Shown one piece after another: positions 22,452 through 35,407 of a stretch of 64,000 nt of DNA. The position numbers and the translations under genes are program-made. The number at the start of each line of letters is the position of its first letter. The first letter of the stretch is position 1. The notes below the pieces were generated by a model. It was not told where the DNA came from, made no database searches, and saw nothing but the letters and a program-made list of their open reading frames with translations. The DNA comes from Papaver somniferum (taxonomy: Eukaryota; Streptophyta; Magnoliopsida; Ranunculales; Papaveraceae), in the NCBI RefSeq assembly GCF_003573695.1, contig NC_039364.1, forward strand, positions 231,858,784 to 231,922,783, read 5' to 3'.

Positions 22452-23999
22452 CTAATGTCGGGCAAAGATTAAATGATACTTGGATAAAGATGGAGATAGT
22501 GAGAGAGTATTAGTACGGGATAAAGGTTACATATATTGTTAATTGGGAAATAGCTAAAGGATTCTGTGGAGGCCCTAAATGGATATAATAATGATAGACA
22601 ACGAAAGATGTGAGTTTAAAAGGTAAGTTTTAGGTTTTAGTAAATGCAAGGTAATGAATTTGTAGGAATAAAGTAAGAGATGCAGATGATTTAGATAATG
22701 AAATTCAGGTAGGTTACTGGGCTCATTGTAAAAAATGGGCTTTTCTGACTGGAAGATTAGAGTGAATGAAGTATTGAGATAGGTTTGTTGGAGAAGGTAG
22801 AAAATTCTAAATTTAGAATCAGTTAATGTGAAGATTGCTTTTTAATGATATTGATGAAGAGCAAGTGAGTAAAGCTAATAAAAAAAGGCCTCAAGAGCAT
22901 ATATAGATGATTAACAAGCAAAAAGGACTTAAAAGTGAATGCAAATGATTTAAATAGTATGTTTGACTTGTGATCAAAAGGAAATGTAAAAGTTAGACCA
23001 AATTATTATAAATCTCAGAGATCTGAGATAAAACAAGCATACTAAGGATGCTTTAATATGAATAAGAGAAAGATGCACACTGGAAATTCATACATTGAAA
23101 CTTGAGATCTTAACTAAATCCAACCATAATATTTTCAAATCCAAATTATTTTTATTCTACGAAATTTTAAGATGTTTATACAATCCAAAACAAAGACACT
23201 ATCATAGTTAATATATAATCAAACTTTCATAACTGATATATTTTAGCTAATAACAAGAATACATGAACAAGGTAGAAATACTATATTATTACTTATAATT
23301 AGAGCAAATGTAGAGTAGTACAACAGAAACAGAAATTAACCCTGTATACAATGAGCATAAACAAAAAAGGTGGTAAGTCCACCAGCTCAGAGAACCTAGA
23401 TACTAATTAGACTATAAGGACACTAATGCAAACTTAAAATCAGAACCTAGAACAAATTACATAAATTTTAAACAAGAATAAGGTGGTAGATATATCCACT
23501 GGCTCGTTTGATGTGACACTGAAGTATAGACCACATGTGGCATTCCAGTCAAGGGTCTTGGTATTGTTAATGGCTATTACTTGCTGGTGCTGGTGGAGGT
23601 ACTGATTGTGTTGAAAATTCATGCCTATGATGGGTATCTTCACTTGATGTAGTGCTGACATATTTGGAGGTAGATGCAAAGTTTGATTGATACATGATGT
23701 CAGATTTGAATCTTTTAAAAGGCTGATATTGAGCAATCCATTGATGAAGTTTTTCAGTGAATACTCTTCTAGAGATATTTGCACCTGATGAGAAACCAAT
23801 GCCTACATTAATGAGATTTGCTTAATGATCAGGGTTCTGTCTTTTGAGAGCTGAACCTGTAAGTATTCTTAAAGGGCTTGATTTGTCAGCTCAAGTCAGT
23901 ATCAAGCTCATCCCTGTCTACATTTTGAGCATTTTATGATAATAATAATCATCATCAACATCATATATAGAATCAAAATCTTTTTGAGCGTGTATAGGT
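22452..23999 (-). other. Decayed sequence between LINE ORF1 and endonuclease remnants
   Basis: No clear domain. A 119-codon minus ORF at 23440-23799 is Asn/Gln/His-rich and may be the linker of the LINE ORF1, but this is not certain. Confidence 0.3.
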
Positions 24000-24610
24000 G
24001 GTGCCGGAATCTGCATTTTTTGATGGTTGAGCAAGAACAAATCAATATATTATTCACTTAAGTGGCCTAGTCTGTGACATAAATTGCAGTGGAGTTTTGG
24101 AAGCTCTTGGAACTCAAACTCAATCCGATTGATATCATAACTATTGTTAGGAGCAAGAGTGCCAAACTTGAGATAAAGTGAAAGGTCTTTTCAAAGCCTA
24201 ATTTTCATGTATTTGTAACCAAAATGAACTGGGACTGGATCATCAAAGGAACTGAGTTCCCCTAAGTTTGAGATATTAGCAATCACTTTTATTATTTTTG
24301 TTTGCTCAAGGAAAAGGTTATGGAGGGTTATCTCAAAATCCTCAGAAGGTGGGTGAATTTTTTTCAGGAAGGACTGAATAGTTACAAATTTTGATCATGA
24401 AAGTATCTCCACATATCACCCTATTTCATTTCCTTAAAACTTTAAACATTTCATGCTGAAATTCAAATTTAAGAGGTAGAAACGTCTGCCATGATTACTA
24501 ACAGAGATTTCTCCATACAACTCACATCTACACCTTAAAGCATTTCTGAGAAAGATTTTTTTTTTATCCATTTTAGTTAAAAAAAACTACCTACTAAACG
24601 ATCTTTCCAT
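24000..24610 (-). pseudogene. LINE ORF1 remnant (DUF4283-like, zinc-knuckle region)
   Basis: Translation with several stops shows ALRCRCELYGEISVSNHGRR then FYLLNLNFSMKCLKF, in the style of DUF4283 domains, followed by HPPSEDFEITLHNL and finally LPKLHCNLCHRLGHLSE. The last resembles a zinc knuckle (C..C....GH) that has lost its last Cys. It is in the same orientation as the endonuclease fragment at 22146-22451 and upstream of it, as in an intact LINE. Confidence 0.5.
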
Positions 24611-24821
24611 TGTCTAACTGGAAGAAAAGAATTCCTAGCTTGATTCCTAAACCGATTATTGGGGAAAATATCCCTAGATTGAAGATTTGACATATAAAAA
24701 CCAAATAGAACTAAAACTTATAAAAGCATAACACTTATGAACTCTAGGAAAGGAAATAAGAAAAAGGTGAGTTTAAAACAATGAGGGATCATAAGCATTT
24801 ATATGGGATTTGAAAAGGAGA

Positions 24822-27478
24822 TAGTATCAAGTACACCAACTTTTTCGTTCTGCAACCTACACGGATAAAACCTCATACAATCACAAGTAGGTTAAAGCAA
24901 AGACCCTTATATATAGAGTTTTTCTCTTTCTCTTCCACAACTAAACTAAAAATATGTGCACCTGATTGTGTAGAAAAGTTCTTGTATGATCTCAAAAATC
25001 AATATCCAATATCAACCTAGTCGTATCCAAATTAAGAGGATACAAATTCAAACAAGTATGAAACTTGCAATCAACTTGCAAATACGAATTAAACAAGAAC
25101 AAGTTTTTTCTTTTTGCTTTAAATAATAAGGACTTAAACTATCTATATTGATTACGTACTACTTGTTATATTCCAATTATAAACATAAATAATATAATGT
25201 TGAAAAGGAAAAATACAAGATACCAAATTTTTTGTTAACGAGGAAACTGATCGGCATAAAAATTACGGGACCTAGCTCATCCATCTTTGAACACCATACT
25301 GTATTAAATCACTACAGACTTCAGAATGGAATGTAGTTGAGACCGAATTAACCCTCTAAGAAATTCAAATGCATACATGTTCCTTACGCTTATGGAACCT
25401 CGTAAAATTACGCACTTGATTCTCTTAGCTAATGAACTTTACAGCCTAAGTGTTGATTTAACCTCAGTGAAGACATTTGATACCAATATGCCTCTAAATA
25501 AGCTTATTTTATTTTCCTTTTTATTTTTCAATTTAAGTTTATAAATTTGTTTGCAGTAGAAAAATTCTAGCAAATCTCACAAACCGGTAACTTACACTCA
25601 GTTAGCTGAGAAGCCTAGATTCTTAACCACCTCTCAAGAACAACCAAAACCAATTGATAAAGAGTTTAGATATTTATCTTGAGGAGTCACAAATTCTGAG
25701 ACGAAGAGAACTTTGTGATTTCTATCTATCCGGTTCCTGATCTGAGATTACGAAAACCTCAGCAAGAAAAAGATCTGGATTCAAGAACTATCAGGTAAAA
25801 AATAGTCTGACCGGGCTTCAAGAATCTCTAAGTGAAGACTTCAAAGTTGTAACCTAATTATATTTCTCAGAGGAACTCTAGGTTATAGAGGACGACTTTA
25901 GATTAGAAACTAGGACACAAGAGTGCGACAGGTCAAGAAATGATGCTGCAAAAGTCTCTTCATTCATAGGTTTTCAAGGCTCAAAGTAGCTTTGAATTCA
26001 AACTAGGGTTGCTTGGAATTCAAGAAAAAGATTTGGATGAAATTCTCATTAGTAATTTATGTTACCATGTGAAAATTCTTCCTTGAAATTACACAGAAGA
26101 ATATGCAATACGATCCTGGATTCTGGAACTGTACATAATGATAGTTCATAACGACTAAGTTGCCTTTGAACTTACAAGCACTAGTGGTGTTCAATAACAC
26201 TCAAGACTAATCAATGATCCACAAGAACAAAGTGAATCTGTGAATAAATTTTCTTAGAAGTGTCTATGAGAATTGTATCAAAAGATAACATAGTGATATA
26301 TAATAGTTCGTGTACTTCTACTAAAACTGGAACTGGATAGTTTCACAATGTTGTGCTTAATATTAGCTACTTCCTAAACACTCCAAGATCTTCACACAGA
26401 AAACAGAAAACTTTTGCGGAATTTAAACAAGAACACAAAGAATTATAGTGGTTCGGCAATGTGCCTACTCCACTGCATTAAATATACTTCTTATTGAAAC
26501 TTAGAGAATAAACAAACTGTTTCTTCACACACCTCTAATAATTCAGACTAGGATACAATAACCAAAGGGTTATCACCTCTATTTATTCGGCTAGGAATAA
26601 TCTATAATCCACCTAGAAATAGAAGTCCTAAATAGGGAACTAATTCCTAATAGAAATCATATTCCTAAAATAACTTGCAAACTGATTGGTCTTTCCTAAA
26701 GTAAGGTGTTTCCTAAATCGAGCCAATAACTAATACACAAATCTCCGACAGTGCGTGAAATCAAGGCACAGGGGTTTGTAAAACTTGGTAGTTTGTGAAA
26801 GTCATGCCACAAGGGTTTGAAAACAGGGTTGGCGAACCTACCTAATTTCCGAACTTAGATGTTAAGGTTTTGAAAACCTCTACAGTTTTCTAATTCACAC
26901 TGACTTTGGTAAAACATGCTAGTATGTTTACCTATCGTCGAGCAGTTCTTTTTTTTCACATAGTTAATTTGAAACATTCCCAATAGTCATGGACAGTATG
27001 CACTGTTGCATGAGAAATTTCCAAATGATCAACTTGAAATAAAAATAGATTGTGAACAATAAATTATATAAATTAAGACTGCTAAGGATCTACGAACATC
27101 CATTGCTTGAATCATATTTCGAGAGTTTAACCAAGATATGATTGAACTTGAAATTTCTTCTCTGCAATATTAAATCTACTACAATCATGTGATATGGTCT
27201 CATATGATACAACGATAATTATGCGGTAGTAAATAGGATAGGTCAGTCTTCACATACCTTTTTTTTGATGGATTTCTAGTAAATGTCTTCGCTTGTAATT
27301 CAGTCTTCAATCTTCAAGGGTTATTCAGCATGTCTGATAATCAACTACGATATTCTAATCCCAATCCGAGACTTAACTTTAGTAGACTAGAAATCAAGAT
27401 ATAGTTTTGTACATCTAAAATTGACAACAAGCTTGAGATAGCAAAACTTGCAAGTTCGATCGAGCGATGTCTAAAAGA
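24822..27478 (-). repeat. Solo or orphan Sirevirus-type LTR, degraded
   Basis: The left edge (GTATCAAGTACACCAACTTT) matches 36158 onward. The middle (GTTAACGAGGAAA..., then TGTATTAA..., then GGAATGTAGTTGAG) matches 37700-37840 and 38690-38795. The right edge (GCAAGTTCGATCGAGCGATG) matches the start of the Copia 3' LTR at 41890-41921. So it spans a whole LTR in minus orientation, about 2.65 kb. No internal region adjoins it, which fits a solo LTR; no TSD was identified. Confidence 0.6.
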
Positions 27479-28439
27479 TTTAAGCATAAAGAATAATAAA
27501 AGGAGGAACAATGTGATTGCAGTTCATAGATAATAGTAGGGGAATCATAGTTGTCTATTTTGCAGGAAATAAAGAGTATTGTGATGAAAGGATCTGAACT
27601 CAGTTGTAATCTTCTAATTTGGCCACCTAGTGTTTCTGCTTCTCCAAGTTTAAATTAAAAATTACTTGTGAAAAGTAAAATGATATAATCCTGATGGATG
27701 AATAGTGTTACCTTGGAAATTGATTTGAGTTCCAGTTGCAACAGAGAAACTTGGGGAAAAGAGAAAGCATCATGATAGATTTTGAGTTCCAACGGAGGCG
27801 CATACGAAAAAACCATCTTTAGAGGACCAATCAGAACCCGTAACCTAGATTTCAAAAGTGCGGAAAACCAGAGTATTGGGACAAAATATCATCTGATACT
27901 TGTCTGCAATACCCCAATTGATTGATAGAATTATGACCAGAAGATGAATTGAATAACAGACATCAACACAATAACCTAGGATTTATATGAATTGAATACA
28001 AATAGCAATTAAAGTCATACCTTATACTTTACAGGATTACATCGAAATAGGGAAGGTGAATAATAATTTTAACTAAGGCAGAGGTGGAAGATCATGATTG
28101 AGATCCGTATCGAATTAGGGTCTGCTGAAAAATCCCCAAAAACTCTGGTTGTGGGCGGGGAAGTGATTTTGTCTTTCTTGGTTACTAAGAAAGTTATTGT
28201 TGTATATTATTTCAAATTCTAATAAAATCGAAAATAATCTCTTAATTTTTGAAAGAAAGATACTTCCATTATTAATCAAATTTTATAAAATCAGTAATGA
28301 CAGAGTTACAGAGAAGAAATGTTGTTGTTTGTGCTGACTCTTACATATTTTCAGACCCGCGCCCACTGGATTAACATCTTCGCTTTTTTGGATGGCGAAT
28401 CTCAGTATTCTGTGAGAGTCTGGAGAAATTTCAGGATTT
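27479..28439. other. Intergenic, no gene seen
   Basis: AT-rich with only chance ORFs. Confidence 0.4.
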
Positions 28440-28885
28440 TTCCCTCGATATGTTTAACATTTCCATTGTAAAATGGACCGCGATAATGTTTTCGGTCCAT
28501 TTTTAGTTCACATCGTGCATATTTTCTCCACAGTAATTCATGAGACTAATTTTAGATCAGTAAGCGAATTGTGCGCAGTGGGCGGATGCTGGGCCATATG
28601 GAAGATTCCAAGTCAGGTGTCAAATTTAGGACAAAAATGCAAAAATATTGGTCAGGATTTTCCATCAATATGTTTAACAATTCCATTGTGAAATGAATCG
28701 CGATAATATTTTCGGTCCACTTTCGGTTCATATCGTGCATATTTTCTCCATAAAAATTTATGAGACTAATTTTGGATCAGTAAACGAAAGGTGGGCAAGG
28801 GGCGGATGCTGGGGCATATGGCAGTAAGTTAGGGCATATGGCAGATTCTAAGTCAGGTGTCAAATTTAAGACAAAAATGTAAGAA
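28440..28885. repeat. Tandem duplication, 220-bp unit, about two copies
   Basis: The stretch CGATAATGTTTTCGGTCC starting at 28481 recurs at 28701 as CGATAATATTTTCGGTCC, and the flanks track (TCATATCGTGCATATTTTCT, AGTCAGGTGTCAAATTTA). Copies differ at roughly one base in ten, and the second copy has a small internal duplication near GGGGCATATGGCAG. Confidence 0.75.
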
Positions 28886-29852
28886 TTCTAGTTACGATGC
28901 AGATTTTAGATCACAAGATAATACTTGAGTTACATAGTATATTTCGGGCAACAATGGAGATTTTGAGCCACGAAACATATTTAGGCCGTTTGGCAATTTT
29001 GGGTTAATTGCAGAAAAATTTAATATCATGGTGGTAGATTTTGCAATCTTCAGTAGTATGAAGCATTTTTCTTCGATGAATTCCATGATTTTTGGGTAGG
29101 ATTTAGAAAAAAGAAATTTATTTGCTCTATTCAGGGTATGCACTGCGTTGTCTTGGGATCACTCAGATGAATGGCATGTTAAGAACGATGGAAATTTTGT
29201 TTGTCAATAAAACTAGGTTATGAACGGAAGTCGACCTCAAATCAGTCGGCATTTTGGCATCTAACACTTGCGTCACCGTATTCATTGTCGACCGTATTCA
29301 GTGTCGACATACGCTTTCTAAGAAGTCAAGATCAATAATATCAGGGGACTTTATTTGCATTCACCAGAATCATTAAATAACAACATATACCCAAAGTACT
29401 CCCCATTCTAACATGCAAAAAAACAAAAAGAATAATTAAATTATAGGATTCTTCGAATCAACAGTGGGCGCGTAACCAATAAATTGATCCACAACTTGGA
29501 CAAGTGTTTTCACACGAATGACTAGTCTCTTCCTTATTCATCCATGGATTAGACCATCTTTCACTTCCTCTCCTCTTAAGTAATCTTTCTTAGTCATATT
29601 TGCATGAACCCAAAGCTAAAGCAAACCTAAAGTCATCCAAATTTATCCCTTTCTTTCTTAGAATCAATCAGCCTAAACTCTAAAAGCTTCTCCTCTCCTT
29701 TTTTACATATTCTATATGACACCCCCTCCTTTTATCTCTTCAATCTTTCTTGACTTGCTTCCTTATTTATTCCTTCACTTACAAACACCCACAGAATAAA
29801 TTTTCTTACAGCACCAACAAACAGAGAAGCTAGAGAAAAGAGAGAGAGAGAG
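28886..29852. other. Intergenic and promoter region of the 29853 gene
   Basis: No gene. The last 150 bases are T/C-rich and lead into a leader with a GA run (GAAAAGAGAGAGAGAGAG) just before the ATG at 29853. A TATATGA element near 29713 could be the TATA box but is weak. Confidence 0.35.
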
Positions 29853-30158
29853 ATGTGTCACCCATGTATACCAGTGGTGAACTACAGTGATGAGGAGAAG
29901 AGGATGATGATGTTAATAAGAGAAGCTATAAGGAGAGGACATCATGATCAAGCAGTGGAGATGATGGTTTCTACTGCAGCAACAACAACAACAACATCAA
30001 CCATGAGAGTACAGTATTGTTTGTGCTCACCAACTCAGCATCCAGGTTCATTCAGGTGTAGGCATCATCAGAATGAGTATCAATGGGGTACTAATATTAT
30101 TGCTAGGAATCGGATTCAGACCGACAGGTTCATCAATACCATTACTAGTACTAGCTAG
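29853..30158 (+). CDS. Small CLCSP-motif (serine-rich-related) plant protein, 101 aa
   Basis: Intact single-exon ORF of 101 codons. It contains CLCSPTQHPGSFRCRHH at residues about 56-72, the signature of a plant-only family often labelled serine-rich protein-related. The function is unknown; the Cys/His spacing suggests metal binding, but this is unproven. The N-terminus MCHPCIPVVNYSDEEKRMMM is also Cys-containing, followed by a basic helix and a Thr run (44-49). The ATG is preceded by a GA-rich leader typical of plant 5' UTRs. The stop TAG lies within a GCTA/CTAG simple repeat, so slippage there could change the last few residues. Confidence 0.75.
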   Translation: MCHPCIPVVNYSDEEKRMMMLIREAIRRGHHDQAVEMMVSTAATTTTTSTMRVQYCLCSPTQHPGSFRCRHHQNEYQWGTNIIARNRIQTDRFINTITSTS

Positions 30159-30169
30159 CTAGCTAGCTA
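30146..30169. repeat. CTAG/GCTA microsatellite at the stop codon
   Basis: TAGCTAGCTAGCTAGC run overlapping the stop codon of the preceding gene. Confidence 0.7.
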
Positions 30170-31267
30170 AATTGCTTTTCATGATAAGAACAACTGTAAT
30201 AAATTTAGAAATGGAAAGTTAAATCCAATCCACCTACAGGATGAGATGATAATAGATTGATGTTTATGTCTGTGGTCTCTTCTACTTGTTGCGTCCATTT
30301 TCATCTATCTTTCTTTAGGGTGTTTAATTTTGATGTTTTTATGTGATGCTGATGTTTTTGGATTGAACTCCTAAAATCCTTTTCAAAACTTCTCTATCTC
30401 TATCCACCTCATTGATTTTCTAGAAGTCCATTAATTTATTGGTTGTTAAGAACAGATTCCATGGCAAATAGGTATGCTTTGATGTTATTTTTATAAGCAC
30501 AAATACCCTACAAAGTACTGAGACAGTTGAATTCAACCTCAATTACAGAAAATTACGGTCAGTCACCAAACCCAGGGAGGCAACCTGATTCATGAATCCA
30601 ACAGTTGGGTAATTTGATCCGCCGGCTGTTTCAGCCTGCCCACTGAAAACATTGGAATCAACTCCTTGCTCGGCTACTCCCACAGGTATCTTATGCGAGT
30701 TTGGTGAAAATAGTCAAATACAACAGGTTCTAATCCCTACGCTAGGAGGGGAAAAATGCACAATTGTCATTTGGCTGTCAAAATAAACCCACTTGGTGAT
30801 GCTTGCCCTAGGAGTGTTGATTCCCTCCCTTTAAGATGATTTTAAGGGTTCAATAAGAGGTCATAGTTTCCAGCAGGATACAAGGTCATAGTTTTCGATG
30901 GCACAGGATAAAATCTATAACATGGGAATATCTGGAAGAAAAGATGAAACATGATGTACATATGCTAAAATTATTTCAAATAAGGGAGTTCTGATCAGAA
31001 ACACTCTCAAAGTGTTATCAGGGAATAGTAGATTTACATTCATTAACAGGCATATACACATGCATAGGTATATACAATGAAGAAGATAAGGTCGATCAGA
31101 TCAGGTTTGTATTTATCCCATGTTGCCCACGTTATCATTGATTCCTCGGTTTCCAACAGGTGTTCTAATCACTGAGCAAACAAAAACAGAAGTTTCGGAT
31201 TTCAGAAACAGACAACATTTATTTTCATTCCTAGAAGAGAATAACTCCAACAAGAATACTTGCTTAC
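30170..31267. other. Intergenic between convergent genes
   Basis: Holds the 3' flank of the plus-strand small-protein gene and, from the other side, the 3' end of the LEA_2 gene, including any last exon I could not identify. No other gene is supported. Confidence 0.4.
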
Positions 31268-34200
31268 CTCAGGATAACAGTTTTGACGGACGACTGTTTG
31301 ATTGCTGGTACTCACATTTACCTCACAAGACATTTTCCCCTGAAGAAAATCAAAAAAGCATGAATGGATGCAAATATATAACACACAGCCTTTTCACTGC
31401 AGTACAAATAATCCTAGAAAGCATAACATCACAACAACGTACAAATCTAACAGATGAGAACACAATCAAACGTATTACTATCTACAAATGCATAATTGCA
31501 TCACAACACTAATAAAAAACAAAAACTAGAGTATGATGTTTGTCAGATTGAGTTAAAAGAAATATTCATGAAGATTACTTCATAATTCGAATCAGCTTTG
31601 TATATTATCATAAAAGTAACTGCAATTAACATGGTGTCAATTTCAAGGAGCAGTGGTTTCAGCTACCTATAAACCGTATTACTAAAACTACTAGTGACAA
31701 TTTTCAGCCCAAAATTTCTCGTTAACATATTCCTACACCCAAGACCTTGTTTCATTAATATCAAACTACAGTTCTTAATGTTACCCAATCTGAACCTGCA
31801 TCTGAATTTTAAAGTAAGTGGACAATCTTCAAATCCAAACTCGACTACCAAGCAATTATAATTGCAATTCGAACTAAATTTCCATCCAAAGTAGATCTAT
31901 TAACAATGTTTCCCCAAAATTTCTCGTTAACATATTCCTACACCCAATTTTAGAAAGTCAAAGAATGTTTACAAAATAAAACCTTAGATTCTGAACCTAA
32001 AAGTTTCTCCTTTGTTAAGTTTTCTGTAAACTCGGAACTGGTACAATCAGAGACCGACAGCAAAAACCAAAAAACTCGACAGTAACACAAACATGGTTTA
32101 AAAAGGCGTTTCTGGGGCGCGCTTTTGGACGCTTTTTTGCGCTTCAGGTCCTAGGCGCTTCTAGAGCGCCGCTTTACGAATTGGCTTATAATAGAAAATA
32201 AAAGCTGGCCCTTGAAGCCAAGTAGGGCCTGTTTCACGTTTTCTAACTAAATACTAATAACCTAATTGATGGGGAATAATGATCATGATAAGATGACTGT
32301 CTACATGATGATATGAATGATGCAGACATTCCTGGCTAGTATATTCAAATATCTCTTGGGTAGAATAGGCAGTATCAGTATGCCATATGCTTAGTTAGTT
32401 TAATTGCTTCTTTATTATGTCTGAACTACTTCGTAGTTTTCTTTTATTTAGTTGACAACTCTTATTTATATATTTTAAAAAGCTCGCTATCGCTCTACGT
32501 TTTCGCTGCGCTTTACGCTTTAGTATGAGAGCGCTTCGCCGCAAGCTTTCTCTTTTTAAAACCTTGAACACAAATAAAGCCTGCATAATTTAGCAATTAC
32601 TGTTTCTGCTCCAATTAACATGTGCTCTCACAACCTAAAATAAGTATGCAAACCGATAGAGTTCTTCACAATTGCACCACATAGAGAGCCTTAGACCTTT
32701 CCCACTCCCCCATTTCAGAATAGTACTCATGTTTATATCTTGCCAAATCCATCGGATATGGGTCCCCAGACAGTTTATACAGAAACAAAAATTCTTGGCA
32801 GAACATCTAAATGGACAACACAAAAACCGCATAGACACATGAAACCCCATAAACGGCACCCCCCCTGTTTTTCCCAGAGGGGCGGGCCCACTTTTCATGT
32901 GTCTACACGGTTTTTGCATTGTCCATTTGGACGGTATGCCTAGAATCACTGACACATAAATTAGAAGGAAAGACCAATTGGACTTCCAACACCACTAAAG
33001 GCAAGTCCTACCTAGGAAAGCTCCCAAAATCCGTGGAAAAAGCTCCTCCATGGATTGGTGGAGCTTGAGCCTCTCTATTGCTGGAGGGTTCAGCATAAGT
33101 CTTTAACCAGCTCGTGTGACAGAATAAAACAACAATTGCCTTTGAATTGATTTCTTCATGTCTCAACTATTTAAGAAGACTTGAATCATCTTGAGAAAGA
33201 GAAAATATGTGGCATAATATTTAGATAGAAAACATAAGAAACATGTGACAGAAATTAACCTTGATTGACAGTCTTATTGCAAGTTTAAGAAAAACCTCTA
33301 TAAAGTGGAAGACAGTACTTCACTATTCAAAGAATTTTTCGGGTTTTTATGAAAACCGGCAGAGAGAGTTATTGGCTAAAGGTAATCCAGGGTCGTCTCT
33401 AACTATTTCTAGAGAGCGGATGTCGGGAGTCCCATAGGACAAGTTTCGCAAGTTCTATGGGGCCCCCAACAATTCCCAAGTCGATATCTCTCTCCAGAAA
33501 CGACTAGAGAGGTTCCTGGATATTCCTCAAGCAAGAAACGCCTGCCACTTGAAATATAGGTCTCCATGCCAGTTTTCAAAGAAAACCTTTTTTTTAACAA
33601 CCAGCAATGCGGAAATTTAAGATACTTCAACAACAGCACAATCAAAACGTCTACCAAATAAGTCAAGTACATGGTACAGTTTCGTGATTTCAACTAACCA
33701 TGACACTTACTAATGAAACTTGTAGCAATTCTGATCACATAATCCCTCACTATTTGCAAATTACTATACTCAAGACCTTGTTTTATCAGTATGTCAAACC
33801 ACAAGGTGTTACCCAAATCTGAACCTGTAACTCAACTTCTGAACAAATTTGACCATCTACTAGTATGTGGTGTCACCCAAACCTAAACCTGCAACCCTCT
33901 TCGAAACCAAATTCAACGAAACAACTAACTGCTAATTACAAATCCAACATCCCACTATACTTCCATTCAAAGTAGATGTTTTAAGAACATTTACTTCATT
34001 TTGGCTCCTAACCTCAAATGGGGTTCACAAAGAAATCTGATAATCAAACTACAGTTATTATAAGCCAGAACCTTATGATTTTTAAGCTATTCACAAATTT
34101 TAGTATCATTTATCTAACCTCGCAGTAATATGATTAAACAATGACAAGCATGGACCTCTAAAATTTTATACAGGTTTCCTTTATCCAGCAAGCCAATTTA

Positions 34201-35340
34201 TACAAGATTCCACATTGGACTTACTGTTGCAAACTAAGGATGACTCATGAATCTTTCACATGATACATTCAGTTTTATGACTTCAGCCAACCCCAAATCT
34301 GAACCTGCAACTAAATTTGTAAGCTAATATGACCATCTACTAGTACTCGTGTTACCCAAATCTAAACCTGAAACCATCTAAAAAGCTAAATTCAACAAGA
34401 CAACCAACAGTTAATTAAGAATCCATCATCTCTCTATAGTTCAACGTAATATTTCAAGAACATTGCTCCAAATGGGGTTCACAAGGAATCCTGACAATTA
34501 AATAAACTTCACTTGAAGGTCATAACCTTTTAATTCTTGACCTATGACCTAAAATTAGTTCTTTCTGACCTAAAACCAGGTCTTGTGACCTAAAACTAGT
34601 TCCTTGTGGCCTAAACTTAGGTCCTTCGAGACCTACACTCAAAATGTGTACAATCAGAGAGTGGCATCCATGGAATTCAGCAACAGCAAAAATCAATCAT
34701 CTCAAACATATCAAGAAACAAATGAAAAATTGAGTGAATTAGAATTTACCTTAATCGGAACTTGAAAGAAGAAAAGCCCAAGTCTCCCTTGAATCTCAGT
34801 AACAGTATCAAAAGGGATATAACCTTTAGCCAAATCGTCAATCAAATAAAACACATCATGTAAAATCTCAATCCCATCTAGTCTCAATTGAGCTTGAACA
34901 TAAGAAGAACTTCTTGGCCTCAAATGTCCTTCATCTGAACTAACGAACCCTAATTTCTTCCCATGATAACCAATTGAAACAATAAGAGAATCATAATCAA
35001 GAGAATACACATCTCTATTGTAAACTTTAACAGTCAAATCCATAACAACATCAAGTGAAATCGTTGGGTTTTTATGGATTTTGAAATGACTTAGACTCAC
35101 ACGTTCAACTTTGAGTATAGGATCAGATGGGTAGAGACAATAGAAAGTCAAAGCGAGTAACAATACAGAGATGAAACAGAGAATGTTTTGCCGGAGAGAT
35201 TTGCAGAAACGATTACGGTTTGGGTTTCGGAGAGGGAGTACGATATAGTATTGATCTTCATCTTGATGGGATTGGTGGTGGTGATTAGGATTTGATGGCA
35301 AGGGTGAATAGTATGATACTGGTTCACCCTTTGCTGCCAT
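31268..35340 (-). CDS. LEA_2 (NDR1/HIN1-like) membrane protein, at least two exons
   Basis: Exon 1 is 34750-35340 (197 codons) and ends in an AAG then GTAAAT donor. Exon 2 is 31268-31339 (24 codons), after a TTTTCTTCAG acceptor, in phase 0. It adds GKMSCEVNVSTSNQTVVRQN and CYPE, the typical C-terminus of this LEA_2 subgroup. Residues about 53-71 are a membrane segment after a Pro/His-rich cytosolic tail, and 95-190 form the LEA_2 beta-sandwich region (DLTVKVYNRDVYSLDYDSL). Such proteins are usually type II plasma-membrane proteins tied to stress or defence; that is family knowledge. GAG then GTAAGC follows CYPE, so either a short third exon supplies the stop or the frame reads on 21 codons to a stop at 31202. 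The intron is 3410 bp. Confidence 0.8.
31701..31955. repeat. Intronic direct repeat, about 37 bp
   Basis: CCAAAATTTCTCGTTAACAT followed by ATTCCTACACCCAA occurs at about 31708 and again about 206 bases further, inside the LEA_2 intron. Part of it also matches sequence near 33770. Confidence 0.65.
32092..32566. mobile_element. hAT-type MITE, 475 bp, in the LEA_2 intron
   Basis: Flanked by a perfect 8-bp repeat AACACAAA (32084-32091 and 32567-32574), the hAT hallmark. The ends match as inverted repeats (CATGGTTTAAAAAG and, reversed, CAAGGTTTTAAAAAG). Subterminal stretches on both sides are rich in GCGC and GCGCTT motifs in both orientations. There is no transposase. Confidence 0.8.
32791..32946. 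mobile_element. Foldback MITE, 156 bp, in the LEA_2 intron
   Basis: The arms (ATTCTTGGCA..., AAATGGACAA, AAAACCG, TAGACACATGAAA) are inverted at the right end, with about 52 bases per arm and several mismatches. The loop is short and G/C-rich (CCCCCC...GGGCGGGCCC). No TSD fixed. Confidence 0.65.
33770..34420. repeat. Diverged tandem-like duplication in the LEA_2 intron
   Basis: A block with CCAAATCTGAACCTG, TGACCATCTACTAGTA and ACCCAAA at about 33805-33935 recurs at about 34290-34420, some 485 bases apart, with a partial third copy near 31785. A separate 30-bp repeat of TGACCTAAAACTAGTTCCTT type (three to four copies) lies at 34538-34640. Confidence 0.6.
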
Positions 35341-35407
35341 TGTTTTTTTTTTCTTTGGTGTGGAAAGTGTAGGATCCCTCTAGGGGAAAGAGAGGAAAAG
35401 AGAAGGT

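Noticed and set aside
31120..31512. Plus-strand ORF of 130 codons
   Set aside because: Antisense to the LEA_2 second exon, which has splice signals and family sequence on the minus strand.
32635..32955. 106-codon minus ORF and 67-codon plus ORF with similar ends (FHVSTRFL or FHVSMRFL)
   Set aside because: Both come from the two arms of the foldback MITE at 32791-32946.
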